Source: Lyophyllum atratum (taxonomy: Eukaryota; Basidiomycota; Agaricomycetes; Agaricales; Lyophyllaceae). Taken from it: a stretch of DNA of 64,000 nucleotides. Below are positions 24,101 to 35,014 of this stretch, piece after piece. Numbering within the stretch: the first letter of the stretch is position 1; every line of letters begins with the position of its first letter. Location: positions 992,001-1,056,000 of the forward strand of contig JACGCN010000006.1 in NCBI GenBank assembly GCA_014905825.1, in the 5' to 3' direction. A model generated the notes under the pieces. It saw only the letters and a program-made list of their open reading frames with translations. It was not told where the DNA came from and did not search any database. Both the position numbers and the translations under genes were made by a program.

Positions 24101-24449
24101 CACGAGGTGGTCGGTGGGAATTCGCGTGATTCTGGTGGGAAGCTGCGACGAGGACTGCCTGCAAATGGTGTTCCTACATAGACTTGTCAGCGGATTTGTC
24201 ATCGAACCGCGGGTCACACAGCCACCAAAAAGGAGGATCGTGGCATCGACAAAAGGGCGCGCTGGGACTCACATTCGCGTCCTCTGCATCGACTCCAGCA
24301 GCCAGATTTGTGAGATGATGCCTTTCCTCATCCTCGTCAGGTATATACAGGGGATCGGCCTCGAGATCACCATGGACAACCTTCAGGCGAGCTTTGTTAG
24401 AGAGCTGACGATTGCGATTCCTGGTCGAGGCTCCCATGAGGCGGGCCAT
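21138..24449 (-). CDS. EPL1: Enhancer of polycomb-like protein, NuA4 subunit
   Basis: This multi-exon gene encodes the EPL1 N-terminal domain in order: RNRQLSNKARLKVVHGDLEA, then AAFIPTPDSTGVVDNY and YLPNRWKDPVTYLYSS, DERDKEWLDKNNEEARG, ISEDEFELVMGLFEKMTHEK, FSEYQDTFSFPL and IPPY-region equivalents such as ARVIYPYWKDRRIERGG, and YVCFRMREIKTVRKTRASQA. A Gln/Pro-rich C-terminal half of about 420 residues follows, ending SSKSGY. EPL1 scaffolds the Piccolo core of NuA4 (with the Esa1 acetyltransferase and Yng2) that acetylates H4 and H2A in chromatin. All the conserved blocks of the family are present and intact across the exon joins I could follow, including a 100-nt intron at about 24174-24273. 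The ATG at 24449 was chosen as the first in frame; a second ATG four codons on is equally possible. Confidence 0.92.
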
Positions 24450-25088
24450 ATCATTGAGAAGGCAAGGAGGCTGAGGAAGTCAACAGAGAGCTCAGCGCTC
24501 AGCCCTTGCCGCTGAATCGCAACCTCTGTTTCCAGTCAAATCAGATTTTTGTTGAACAAATGAGGGGGAGCGCACGTGGAAACTCGTGGGAATCCCTGTA
24601 GTCGCGTCGTTCTTGCTCTTATTGGAGAAAGGGTCATTCAAAATGATAGGTTGCGGTACAAGAAATATATAGCTCTGTTTCTATAGCTGCTCTTTTCCGA
24701 AAAACAGGTTGTTGGTCGCTATCGATCTCGAGGATGAGCCAAAACTGCAAGTGAGCCACGCTTCCCACGTGTGGATCGACATCCAAACACGTTCACACAA
24801 CGCGTTCTAATTTCGACCATGGGTCCATGACCCCATCCCCGACCGGAACGCTATCATCAACAAGTGTTCGGTTGCGTTTGCCACCAGGCGAAGAGTTGCT
24901 CGGGGAGTCGACCAGACGTACAACGGCCAAGAAAATATACCGTTTGCTAATGCGAGTTACCCTGATTATCTACTGTGATACACAGATCGTAAACATATCA
25001 TCGTGATATACCGTGTTATTTGATAGGACATTTATGTAAAACAAAATAAAGGGAAGATATATGTATAAAAGTACGCAGCATGCGAATA
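24450..25088. other. upstream region of EPL1
   Basis: A 639-bp stretch between the EPL1 start codon and the stop of the next minus-strand gene. It must contain the EPL1 promoter and the 3' flank of the LRR gene. AT-rich near 24960-25080; no gene was recognised. Confidence 0.4.
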
Positions 25089-27464
25089 TCATGGACCGGG
25101 AGTCTTGATCTGACTTTGGCTAAAGACCTTCAGCCACCCATCGCCCATATCCTTCTTCAGCGCTTCCATCTGCTTTCTGAATGCATCAGCATTGTCCCTG
25201 TCGTCGCCACCTCTGCTCCCTTCCTCTTCGTCAGAGACACTCGCGGGCTCGTACACCGACGCGCTTACGCGTGCTCGTCGCATGCCAGATCCCGAAGAGA
25301 ATGTGCCAGAACCACGGGCCGTTCTCATCGAAGGCGGCATCGCTGGAGATATAGAGCTTGAGCTTTCTTCTGGAGACGGAGGCCCAAACGGCGATGATGC
25401 ATCAGGAGCGGCGAAGCTAGTTGAAGACGGAATGAATTCGGTCTGATACCGACTGTGTCGTGCGCGGCGAGCTGTCTTCTGTGGACTCGCGGTTGGTAGC
25501 GCAGGCATGATGGTACGTGAAGACGACCCCCTGTCGATAGGCGTCGGAGCATCTATATGCACCGCATGTTTAGGTGCTGAACTGTTCTCATCCCCATCCA
25601 GAGTTCCGAGCTGTCCCCACTTCTTGGTCGGCAGCTCCTCTGGAAGAGGAATAGTCTCTTTGAGTTTCTTGGGCTTAACCTTGGTCTTAGGCTTGAACTG
25701 CGAAGAGGCAGTAGACCGTTCCCTCGAGTGGTACGCACCGGCAGAGCTGCCATCGCTGTGCTCCGCATCCAGTTCTACAATCCGCTTCACCTTGCGACGT
25801 GCCCTGCCGCCCACTCCTACAGCACCTACAGCACCAACTGGAGGGAGAGAGGGCGATGCATTGGAAGATGGTGGGGTTGGGTATCTGTCGACAGCTGGAC
25901 CAGACGGAGAAGCGCTCTGGTAATGAGGGTGGTGATGTCCCACAGCAACGACTGGGGGTGAATATGCTGTTGATATGGGACGAGACGAAGACATCTGCTG
26001 TGGCGGAGATACGGTGAGGTTTCGTTTCTCGTAGAATCCTGGGGGTGCTCCGTCCAATGCGATCGTCTTCTGCTCCTTCCAGAAATAATCAAAACATGCA
26101 ACCCTATAACCCTCTTCCAGCTCCACTAGCGGGTTTCCTTCTATCCACACTTCGGCTATATTGGGTAGCATGGCAAGCCTGCCAACTTCGGCACTTTCCT
26201 CGATGAGATTACCGCGGAGATCAACACGCTCGAGCGCGCCAAGCCGTTCCAAGCCACATATGGACTCCAGACGATTATGTGCGATGTTGAGGGTGAGCAC
26301 CTGGCCAAGGTTGAGATAAATGCCCAGAACGGAGTCGATCATGTTGTCAGCGAGGTTCAGTGAAACGAGGTTGTAGAGAGCTCCAAGGCCTGGGGGTACG
26401 GCGTTGAGGAGGTTGGAAGAGAGGTCAAGGTGTGTTAGGCCAGTTAGATAGGGTATTGAGTCAGAGGGGAAGAATGTCAAGGCATTGTCAGATAAGGACA
26501 GGTGTCTCAAGAGGGCCCATTTATCCGATGACAGCTCGGTGGAAGGGGGTGGCGAAGATGAACCACTCTGTGGACATGGTCCAGACTCTCCGTCATCTGT
26601 CGCTGCACTCTCCTCAGCGTCTGCATCCTCCGGGACAGAGTCTGGAAGTTGCGTGGAGAAATAAGAGGTGTCTTTGGCTGCTCCACGATGTATCCGCCTC
26701 CGCCGTTTCCGACTGGTACTGCCCTCCCTCCTTGCCTGGTCATCTATCACGGCCCCAATGAGTATATCGGATACATCCTCCAGACCGCTCTTCTTAATCT
26801 TCAAACTCCTCAGACCTCGCGCTAATTGATCCCAGCCCAACAATGTCCTTGGGTCTATATCCACGCACTCCAAGCTCTGCAGATTCTTGAATGCATCCAG
26901 CGGTAGTGCGTTCTGGTTTGGCGACTCGTTTGCAAGTTCTGCAATGACTTTACGCCCGGGTGCGTTCACTGATAACGCTGGGATCTTCGTAAAGCTACTG
27001 TAGATATATTTAAGTTCCAAGTCGACGCTGAGTGGCTCCGGCCGGCCCCACCATCCCCCACCAAGCGACAAACCGGATACAACTGAGAGCGAGGAGCGGA
27101 ATGACGCCAGAGATAGGGTGTCTGACTTGTCCACGCCAGGAAAGATGTTGATGTAGCTCATGGGTCGAGAAGGATTGTCAACCTGGACATCGAGGGTTCC
27201 GACGTTGATACCAAGGGCCTCCATGCGCATGAGGACATAGAAGAGGCGATGAGTATCGACTGACAGTATCATAGGTCTGGGGGATGTAGCATGGCCGGTA
27301 TGATCAGAGCTGAACCAGCCTAACGGGTTGAATACCGACGGTGACTCTGAGGTCCGCTGTGTACGCCGCCGCCGAGAGAAGCCTGCCTCTGCTATATTCC
27401 TCTCGTTCGTGCGGATAAAAGAAGAAAAACGTCGAAGGTAGTCGTCTCCTGGCTCCTGGTCCAT
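25089..27464 (-). CDS. intronless leucine-rich-repeat protein (nischarin/STK11IP-like architecture)
   Basis: A single open frame of 791 residues. Residues about 170-480 hold leucine-rich repeats: LQSLECVDIDPRTLLGWD, LRHLSLSDNALTFFPSDSIP, LTHLDLSSNLLNAVPPGLGA, LVSLNLADNMIDSV, VLTLNIAHNRLESICGLERL, LERVDLRGNLIEESAEVGRL and IAEVWIEGNPLVELEEGYR. The SDS22-like spacing and the cap after the last repeat (FDYFWKEQKTIALDG) resemble the LRR parts of STK11IP and nischarin-type proteins, which bind kinases or phosphatases. A spacer rich in acidic and Ser residues splits the repeats, and the C-terminal 300 residues are disordered and basic/Ser-rich. No catalytic domain is seen, so a scaffold role is the reasonable inference. 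Unusually for the window, it has no intron. It is divergent from RAD23 across 264 bp. Confidence 0.75.
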   Translation of the reverse strand: MDQEPGDDYLRRFSSFIRTNERNIAEAGFSRRRRTQRTSESPSVFNPLGWFSSDHTGHATSPRPMILSVDTHRLFYVLMRMEALGINVGTLDVQVDNPSRPMSYINIFPGVDKSDTLSLASFRSSLSVVSGLSLGGGWWGRPEPLSVDLELKYIYSSFTKIPALSVNAPGRKVIAELANESPNQNALPLDAFKNLQSLECVDIDPRTLLGWDQLARGLRSLKIKKSGLEDVSDILIGAVIDDQARREGSTSRKRRRRIHRGAAKDTSYFSTQLPDSVPEDADAEESAATDDGESGPCPQSGSSSPPPSTELSSDKWALLRHLSLSDNALTFFPSDSIPYLTGLTHLDLSSNLLNAVPPGLGALYNLVSLNLADNMIDSVLGIYLNLGQVLTLNIAHNRLESICGLERLGALERVDLRGNLIEESAEVGRLAMLPNIAEVWIEGNPLVELEEGYRVACFDYFWKEQKTIALDGAPPGFYEKRNLTVSPPQQMSSSRPISTAYSPPVVAVGHHHPHYQSASPSGPAVDRYPTPPSSNASPSLPPVGAVGAVGVGGRARRKVKRIVELDAEHSDGSSAGAYHSRERSTASSQFKPKTKVKPKKLKETIPLPEELPTKKWGQLGTLDGDENSSAPKHAVHIDAPTPIDRGSSSRTIMPALPTASPQKTARRARHSRYQTEFIPSSTSFAAPDASSPFGPPSPEESSSSISPAMPPSMRTARGSGTFSSGSGMRRARVSASVYEPASVSDEEEGSRGGDDRDNADAFRKQMEALKKDMGDGWLKVFSQSQIKTPGP

Positions 27465-27728
27465 GGTAGCTAGTGGGTAGAATGAGGCGGAGTGGTGGCA
27501 GGCGAAAAGGAGGCAGGGTGCTGGCGGTCACAGGGTGCTTCCTGCGCACGAAAGATGCGTGGCTGGGCAGATAGGGCGCTGAGAAGCTTTAATGCCACTC
27601 GCTGGGCAGACAGGGGCTTGTAGAGTTTATAAGGGCTATGAAGGCGACATGGCTAATGGGCTTACATAGTAGTAGGAGATGATTATGATACAATGCACCG
27701 CCACCAACGCTCCTTCCCTGTGTCCATC

Positions 27729-29175
27729 ATGAAGGTCACCATAAAAACTACGCAGCAGAAGGTTTTCAGCGTAAACTCCTCTTCCTTTCTACTGCGTCCG
27801 TTCCACCTCACACTCAATCCCACAGATCGATCTCGATGGATCCGACACCATAGCCACTCTCAAAGAGAAGATCCAGGAATCTCAGAAACATGACGTTGCC
27901 TCCCAGAAGATCATCTATGCTGGTACTACTCTCATCACCTCATACATACATCCTAGTCTCACGCATCATCCTTTCAGGTAAAATCCTGTCTGACGATAAG
28001 ACTGTTGAATCATGCGGGATCAAGGAGAAGGATTTCCTCGTTCTAATGGTCTCAAAGGTGCGTGATCATCGTCTCGCCAACGTGCGGATCTGACCTCGAT
28101 CCACAGCCCAAACCCACCCCGGCTCCTGCAGCGGCGTCTTCCAGCACTCCAGCTCCAGCTGTTGCCCCCGCTGTCGTACCGGCTGCCGTCCCTGCTGTTC
28201 CTCCGCCTGCTGCGGCTGCACCTATTGCCCCCGCCGCTGTGTCCACACCGAGCACGATAGTTTCAGAGGCAGCGCCGGCCTTTGGCGATATGAGCACTTT
28301 GTTGTCCGGGGAGGCTCTGCAGAACACGATTAACAACATGACCGAGATGGGCTTCCCCCGTGACCAAGTCCAGCGGGCGTTAAGAGCGAGCTTCAACAAC
28401 CCCGACCGCGCCGTAGAGTACCTCATGACAGTGAGTCGTCATTCTGCAGCAGGTGCATTCTGGTACTCATGCTGTCCAGGGAATTCCTGCACACTTGGAA
28501 GCCGAGGCAGCAGGCAATGCTCCCCCTGCCGCACTTGCGGGTCAACCCGCCGCCGCCGCACCTGTAAACGCATCTGCGCCTGCCCCGGTACCAGCTGGCC
28601 AACCCCAAAATCTCTTCCAGGTAGCTTGTTCTTGCTTATCAATCTCTAGTCTTCTAAAACCTTATCTTTCTCAGCTTGCCCAACAGCACCAGCAACAAGC
28701 CGGTGGAGGTGGTACTGGACAAACTTTCACTGCAGCAAATGGCCAGCAAATTGACCTAGAAGCGTTGCGTAACAGCCCTCAGATCCGACAGCTTCGTGAA
28801 CAAATGGCGGCTAACCCGGAAAACATCCAGCCGCTCCTTCAACAGCTTGCAGCACAACACCCTCAGATTGCACAGATGCTTTCGCAAAACCCCGAGATTC
28901 TGGCGCAATTGCTTGGGGTGCCATCTGAATACGATGAAGAAGGTGGCGCAATCCCCCCAGGTGCTCAAGTGGTCAGTGTTACACCGGAGGAGAGGGCTGC
29001 CATTGAACGGGTGAGCATATCTTGCATGTTACATAAGTGAAATGGTCTAACGCAGCAAATGTAGTTGGAGGGCCTCGGATTTCCCAGGCAAGCGGTGTTG
29101 GAGGCCTACTTTGCTTGTGACAAGAACGAGGAGCTAGCTGCCAACTACTTGTTCGAAGGTGGATTCGACGATTAG
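27729..29175 (+). CDS. RAD23: UV excision repair protein RAD23
   Basis: This multi-exon gene has the complete RAD23 domain order. The N-terminal ubiquitin-like domain starts [15 protein letters not shown], continues [19 protein letters not shown] and [21 protein letters not shown] Pro/Ala-rich linker follows, then the first UBA ([20 protein letters not shown]), a second linker, the XPC-binding domain ([40 protein letters not shown]) and the C-terminal UBA ([20 protein letters not shown]) ending FEGGFDD with TAG at 29173-29175. RAD23 binds Rad4/XPC in nucleotide excision repair and shuttles ubiquitylated proteins to the proteasome. At least six short introns, the first inside the UBL after codon 15. 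The ATG at 27729 precedes the classical MKVTIKT start. Confidence 0.96.
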
Positions 29176-29476
29176 TGGTCCATGCCCATTTTGTATAACT
29201 ATTATATGTTTTTACGACTTGAAATTGAGAGATTAGATGCCATGTACATTGTTTGCTTTGTCGGCGAGCTGAAGAATGCAGTTGTTTCCATTATTGTGCT
29301 TACCTGGAGTTATGTAAGTCAATGATTGATGAGGTTCATTGAGACGTGACACGTTGTGACTGACTGTTTCTTTCGACCTCCACCTGGCCAGGTCCTGACT
29401 TTGTTAGGTGCTCACCCACACTCTCTTAACAACACCCCAAGTCGTTCTTTACCCTTAACCATCAAACCGTACAAAA
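29176..29476. other. intergenic between RAD23 and ARF6
   Basis: A 301-bp same-strand gap holding the RAD23 3' flank and the ARF6 promoter. A pyrimidine-rich stretch precedes the ARF6 start. Nothing else was recognised. Confidence 0.4.
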
Positions 29477-30349
<873 letters not shown>

Positions 30350-30787
30350 TCTGTTGCTTAAGTTCCCCGTCATTGCTTCTTAGCAACTTGTAACGTTTAT
30401 TTCGTTTGGTATCTTTCGCCTGTGCACGCGAACGTTTCTATACCTTTCAGATACCCTTCTTATGCTTCTCCTGTTTCTACTATACTCATGGCTATGCACG
30501 ACCACCGCAACGTACAAACGGACATTCCTTAACAATTGTCCACGTCTCTCTTGCCTTATGACTTCCATCACCCTCTCCTTGTCTCTCATACCTATTCAAT
30601 GCCCGTTCATATTCTCTTTGGGTGGTTGGCACTATTCACACTTTAATCGGATGCCTTGCTCTGTTCATTGTACATGCCCATCAGGCTAAGTTGGAGGCGG
30701 ATTATCTAAGTTGATGTCGTGCTTACTGCTCACCGTCATGAGTGTCAACAAAATTCAGCGCCTGTTTGTTTCTTTTCACCTTCCGCC
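30350..30787. other. intergenic, ARF6 3' flank and cysteine synthase promoter
   Basis: A 438-bp same-strand gap, T- and C-rich. No coding character or RNA gene was seen. Confidence 0.4.
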
Positions 30788-32139
30788 ATGTTTTCGGTCT
30801 TGCGTGTGGCAGCGAGGACCAGGTGCTTCTCCACAGCCACTACAGTCAACGGCTTTACGGAGGCTGTAGGAAACACTCCTTTGGTAAATTTAAAGCACTG
30901 ACTTTGCCAGGAAAGAGTTGACCTGTTTGGTGCTAGATCTATCTGAAAGCTCTGTCGGAGAAAACAGGCTCCAAAATTTATGGGAAGGCCGAGTTCCAGA
31001 ACCCAGGTGGAAGTGTCAAGGACCGCGCTGCCCTTGGCGTCGTTCGCAATGCAGAGGAGAAAGGCTTGTCAGTCGCGAATTGTTTTGTTTGAATCACGGA
31101 GTCTCATCTTCTCGCCTCTTATGACAGGATCAAGCCTGGTGGAACCATTGTTGAAGGAACTGCCGGGAACACTGGTATTGGACTTGCCCATGTGTGCCGT
31201 GCAAGGGGCTACAATTGCGTGATATTCATGCCGGACAACCAGGTCAGCCCATTCCTCGCCTCCCGCTTCAGTCAGCTAAATCTTCGTTCGCGACATGCAG
31301 AGTCAAGAAAAGATTGACCTTCTGCGTATGCTTGGTGCCGACGTCCGCCCCGTCCCCACTGTGGCATATGATAACCCCAAGAACTACAACCACCAGGCGC
31401 GAGATTACGCCGCGACGCTTGACAACGCTGTCTGGACGGACCAGTTTGATAACATTGCCAATGCGTACGCCCACTACATCTCTACCGGTCCTGAAATTTG
31501 GGAACAGACCCGGGGCGACCTTGATGGGTTCATTTGCTCGACGGGTACCGGAGGCACACTGGCGGGTGCTGGGAAATATCTGAAGGAGAAGAGTGGGGGG
31601 AAAACACAGATCTGGCTGGCGGACCCGCCTGGAAGCGTGTTGACGAGCTATATCACGAGCGGTGGAAAGCTCACTGAGCGTAGTGGCAGCTCGATTACTG
31701 AGGGTGGGTTTTGTGTTCCTGCTTTTTGTGTTCTCTGTCTAACTGGATGTGGGACAGGCATTGGCCAGGGCCGTGTCACCCAGAATCTCGCAACATTCGT
31801 TAATGAGCTGTCAGGCGCATTTACGGTTCCCGATGAGAAGACCATTGCCATGGTTTACGAGCTGCTGCACACCGAGGGTCTGTATGTAGGGGCTAGCACA
31901 GCGTTGAACGTTGTTGCAGCTGCAGAGCTCGCACAGAAGTTAGGCAAAGGTGCGGTCCTTTTTCCATGGGTCAGTATGCGCTCCTAACCGAGGTATTCGC
32001 AGGCTCAAATGTTGCGACGATTCTGTGTGACGGCGCGTACCGTTACCAGAGTCGCTTGTTCTCCAAGAAATGGCTCAAGGCAAAGGGCTTGGAGGCCGCT
32101 ATCCCTGAACATTTGAGAAAATACGCTGTACTGGATTAG
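30788..32139 (+). CDS. cysteine synthase, mitochondrial-type (MCY1-like)
   Basis: Six or so exons. The N-terminus [19 protein letters not shown] is basic and Ser/Thr-rich without acids, a likely mitochondrial presequence. The PLP fold II domain follows: [10 protein letters not shown] joined across an intron to [20 protein letters not shown], then [13 protein letters not shown] with the PLP-binding Lys, [56 protein letters not shown] for phosphate binding, [20 protein letters not shown] and [16 protein letters not shown], ending RKYAVLD. The enzyme family makes cysteine from O-acetylserine and sulfide. The large spacer [19 protein letters not shown] and the C-terminal RLFSKKWL element match the fungal Mcy1-type clade, whose exact in vivo role is less settled than that of the main enzyme. 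The stop is TAG at 32137-32139. Confidence 0.9.
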
Positions 32140-32421
32140 AGGCAGCTCCATTTACCTGCTTATGTACTTTATATCATAATTTGGAGGGACCTTATACGTC
32201 CACGTTCTTGCTGGATGAGAGGCAGCGAAGGTCATTCAGTGATCTTTCGGAGAACGACTTCGCGTCTTCAAAGGTGAGGTAGTAGTGTAGATGCATAAGC
32301 ATCTCGAGTTCCATTGTCACAGCAAGGTATTAGTCAGTATAAATGAGGGGTGGGGTGTTTAGGAAGTAGTACAATAAGTGCGTGAATGCGAGTCTATATC
32401 GAGGCGGTACATGTAGCAGGG

Positions 32422-33108
32422 TTAACTTTTGCCCCCGCCGGGCAGTTCGTGAGGTGGAGGTGGTGGTTGTGTTGCGCCTGGTGCCACGGGAGCTTCTGCA
32501 GCGGCAGCAGGGGTCTCGGAGGCTAGCTTAAGCTCGGCTTCTATTCGTTCACGCGCGCGGAAGACTTTTGATTGGAGATAGTGTGAGTTTGAGGGCGGCA
32601 CAGCTTTCCCTTTGACAGCTTTGTCTGGTGTGGGGGCAGACACGGGGGAGTTGGCTTTGAATAGATGCTCGTAGTTCTGAACAAAGACGTTGTGAGATTT
32701 GAACTTATGACGGCGTTAGAGAAGGGTGCGCACTTTGAGGACCTGTTCTAGCGATTCCTCGCGCTTGACGTTGAGAATAAGATTGGCCTCGTCGAGCGTC
32801 ATCCGGTGTAGCTGTGTAATTTTGTCGGTCGGAGAGCCGGAGACGGCGGTCCCTACACCAGCCACATCATTGCCCAGAGCACCCTGGGGTGAGTGCTTGG
32901 CGTCTGCGCGTCTCTGGTCAATAGCTGCACGGGGAGAGAATACGTAGTCCAGACGCACTTTTGACTGCTTGTCTACCAGCTTCGAAGAATGCCTTGCCCA
33001 AGATTCTAGTTCCAGTTACGAGAATCTGAACGAGGATCTTTGGGGAGGACTGAAACGCAATATTTCCGTTCAGTAAAATTAGAGTGCCAGCTGTAATTCA
33101 CATACCAT
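32422..33108 (-). CDS. PAM16: presequence translocase-associated motor subunit TIM16/PAM16
   Basis: Four exons. The first carries only the ATG codon (33106-33108), immediately followed by a GT-AG intron. The second begins SSPKILVQILVTGTRILGKA then FFEAGRQAVK. A 55-nt intron joins to NAKHSPQGALGNDVAGVG, then MTLDEANLILNVKREESLEQ, the degenerate J-like domain without an HPD motif, then across an intron NYEHLFKANSP and SHYLQSKVFRARERIEAELK and an Ala/Pro-rich tail ending GGGKS. This is the diagnostic PAM16 order. PAM16 pairs with PAM18 to regulate mtHsp70 at the TIM23 channel of the mitochondrial inner membrane. The length, about 150 residues, is normal. It is divergent from RPA43 with 124 bp between start codons. 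Confidence 0.93.
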
Positions 33109-33232
33109 TGACGAGAGTCGCGGAGGGCGGGGAGGTGAGTTACGTGCCCAAAAAATATAGGATCAGATCACGTGGGAGACTATCCAAAAAATTCCTTGCA
33201 AGCAGATTCTGCGGGACATCCCAGCTGCGACT

Positions 33233-34391
33233 ATGCCTGAATCCTCGACCAAGAAACGCAAAGAGATGAGCACCACGAACGACGTACATATACCCACGAA
33301 GAAATCGAAAAAGGAGAAGCGGGACAAAAAGGAAATGGGCAAGACGCGGGACACGGAATTCCATGTCGTCAAGACCTCACTCGTCGTCTCAATCGCGCCC
33401 GTCTTCGCAGGAAATCCGCGAGCCGGTGTGGAAGAAATGTTGGACTCAATGGTCATGAGGTGAGTGTACCGCGTATTGTAAATGTCTATGCTACAGAGAT
33501 GTGAAACTATCTCTCTCATGCTAGGTATATCCCAGCCCTCCGAGGCGTGGTGCTTTCACACTCGAATCTACGGTTCCTGTCGGATAAAGCGAAAATAAAG
33601 GACGATTCCCCATTTCTTATCTGCGATGTTGAGTTTGACGCGACGATATGGAGTCCCCATGCCGGTATGAAGCTGGGTACGTTGATTACTTGACTTGCTA
33701 TTAAAGGCTTAGGAAGTCATCTTATACAGTTGGGAAGGTCAATCTATGCTCGCCGGACCACGTCTCCTTACTCCTGCACCGTACATTCAACGTGTCAATA
33801 CCACGGCACCATATTCCCAAAGGCGAATGGGAGTTCGAGTATGGACCAGCGGAGAATGACCCTGAGTTTGGGCCGGACACTAATGCTGACGCTGTGGAGG
33901 AGGCAGAGGGCGATGGAGGTGGTAAATGGGTCCATCATCTGACAAACGAGAAACTGGGAGGCGCCGATGGATTTTTGGAGTTTACGGTGATCGGGTACGT
34001 ATTCTTTCACACATACCGTTCAGAATATCGAAACTTACTTCATTACAGGCTAATTGTCGCGAATGAGATGCTGTCCTTACTTGGATCGATACAGCCAGAC
34101 CCCTTCTCCCCGGAGCACGTTCCTGAAAGCGGCGCAAAAACGACCCGAACCGATTCAGAAATAGAAGCCATCGAAGTGCTGCATGAGATCGACCCTGGTG
34201 AGGAGGAGGAGGACGAGCTAGAGAGCGATGATGATACATTCAAGGCTCTTGGAAAGACGACCGATGAGGCGGCTGTAGCGCAGGCGGCTAGGCACGCGGC
34301 GGAGGTGGTCGCGCTCGCGGAAAAGGAGAAAAAGCGGAAAAGAAAGGAAGAGAAGGCGAATGGCAAGAAACAGAAACGAACCAAGTCGTGA
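33233..34391 (+). CDS. RPA43: RNA polymerase I subunit RPA43-like
   Basis: Four exons. A Lys-rich N-terminus (TKKSKKEKRDKKEMGK) leads into FHVVKTSLVVSIAPVFAGNP and VEEMLDSMVMR, then YIPALRGVVLSHSNLRFL and FLICDVEFDATIWSPHAGMK, the Rpb7-like N-terminal domain of the A43/Rpc25 family. VGKVNLCSPDHVSLLLHRTF and SIPRHHIPKGEWEFEY form the OB-fold part. An acidic stretch EIDPGEEEEDELESDDD and a Lys-rich C-terminus (KRKRKEEKANGKKQKR) follow, ending at TGA 34391. A43 with A14 forms the Pol I stalk that contacts the initiation factor Rrn3. The order and motifs fit RPA43 better than Rpb7 or Rpc25 because of the basic and acidic tails and the PxxGVVL segment. Confidence 0.88.
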
Positions 34392-35014
34392 CGTTTATTT
34401 CTTGTACTTTCCTCATATATGACTGGCGGAGACTTACTTTATGACGCAAGTGAATCTTCAGACACGGTCTAGCGGCAGAGAAAAACGATCACGAAAACAC
34501 TTGAACGACTTGACGCGACCAATAACAAGGCGCTAGGAGTATCTGTGAACTTGCAACCGACTTTAGGACGGTGATTTCGCAAGACGATGAGCATCGGCAG
34601 ACCATCGCCGATGGCCTACCTTGATGTCGGCAAATCCGAAGTACATACAAGATACCTGCCGCTTACTTCAATTGGATCAAACCCTCCCGAAGCAGCAAGC
34701 GTAAGAACTTGCTTTCAATTGCAACGCGGAGTCAAAACTTGTGACGGAACAGTTTGGCAAAAGAGTCAGACGTTGCGACGTCCTTCCTCAAGGGCATGTG
34801 TGTAGACATATGGAAGTACCAAGACAGGTGATCCGTCCCTGTATCTGAAATGAGTATTTTGAACACCGTTCCTGGTCGAGCAGTCAAGTCGAAGAGGGGC
34901 GTTTGTAGCCAGCGACTCCGCCGAAGAGTCTCGATATTGGACATTGTTCATTGAATCATGTTACATGTTGTTCGTACTTATCATTTCATTCCTACCATAG
35001 GCTTCTGTCGATAT
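34392..35014. other. intergenic between convergent genes
   Basis: A 623-bp gap between the RPA43 stop and the aminopeptidase stop. Short open frames only; no gene or RNA was recognised. Confidence 0.4.

Noticed and set aside
32941..33000. 34-nt ultra-short intron in PAM16
   Set aside because: A 55-nt intron ending at a later CAG fits the phase and gives the family-conserved NAKHSPQGA junction, so the short form is not needed.
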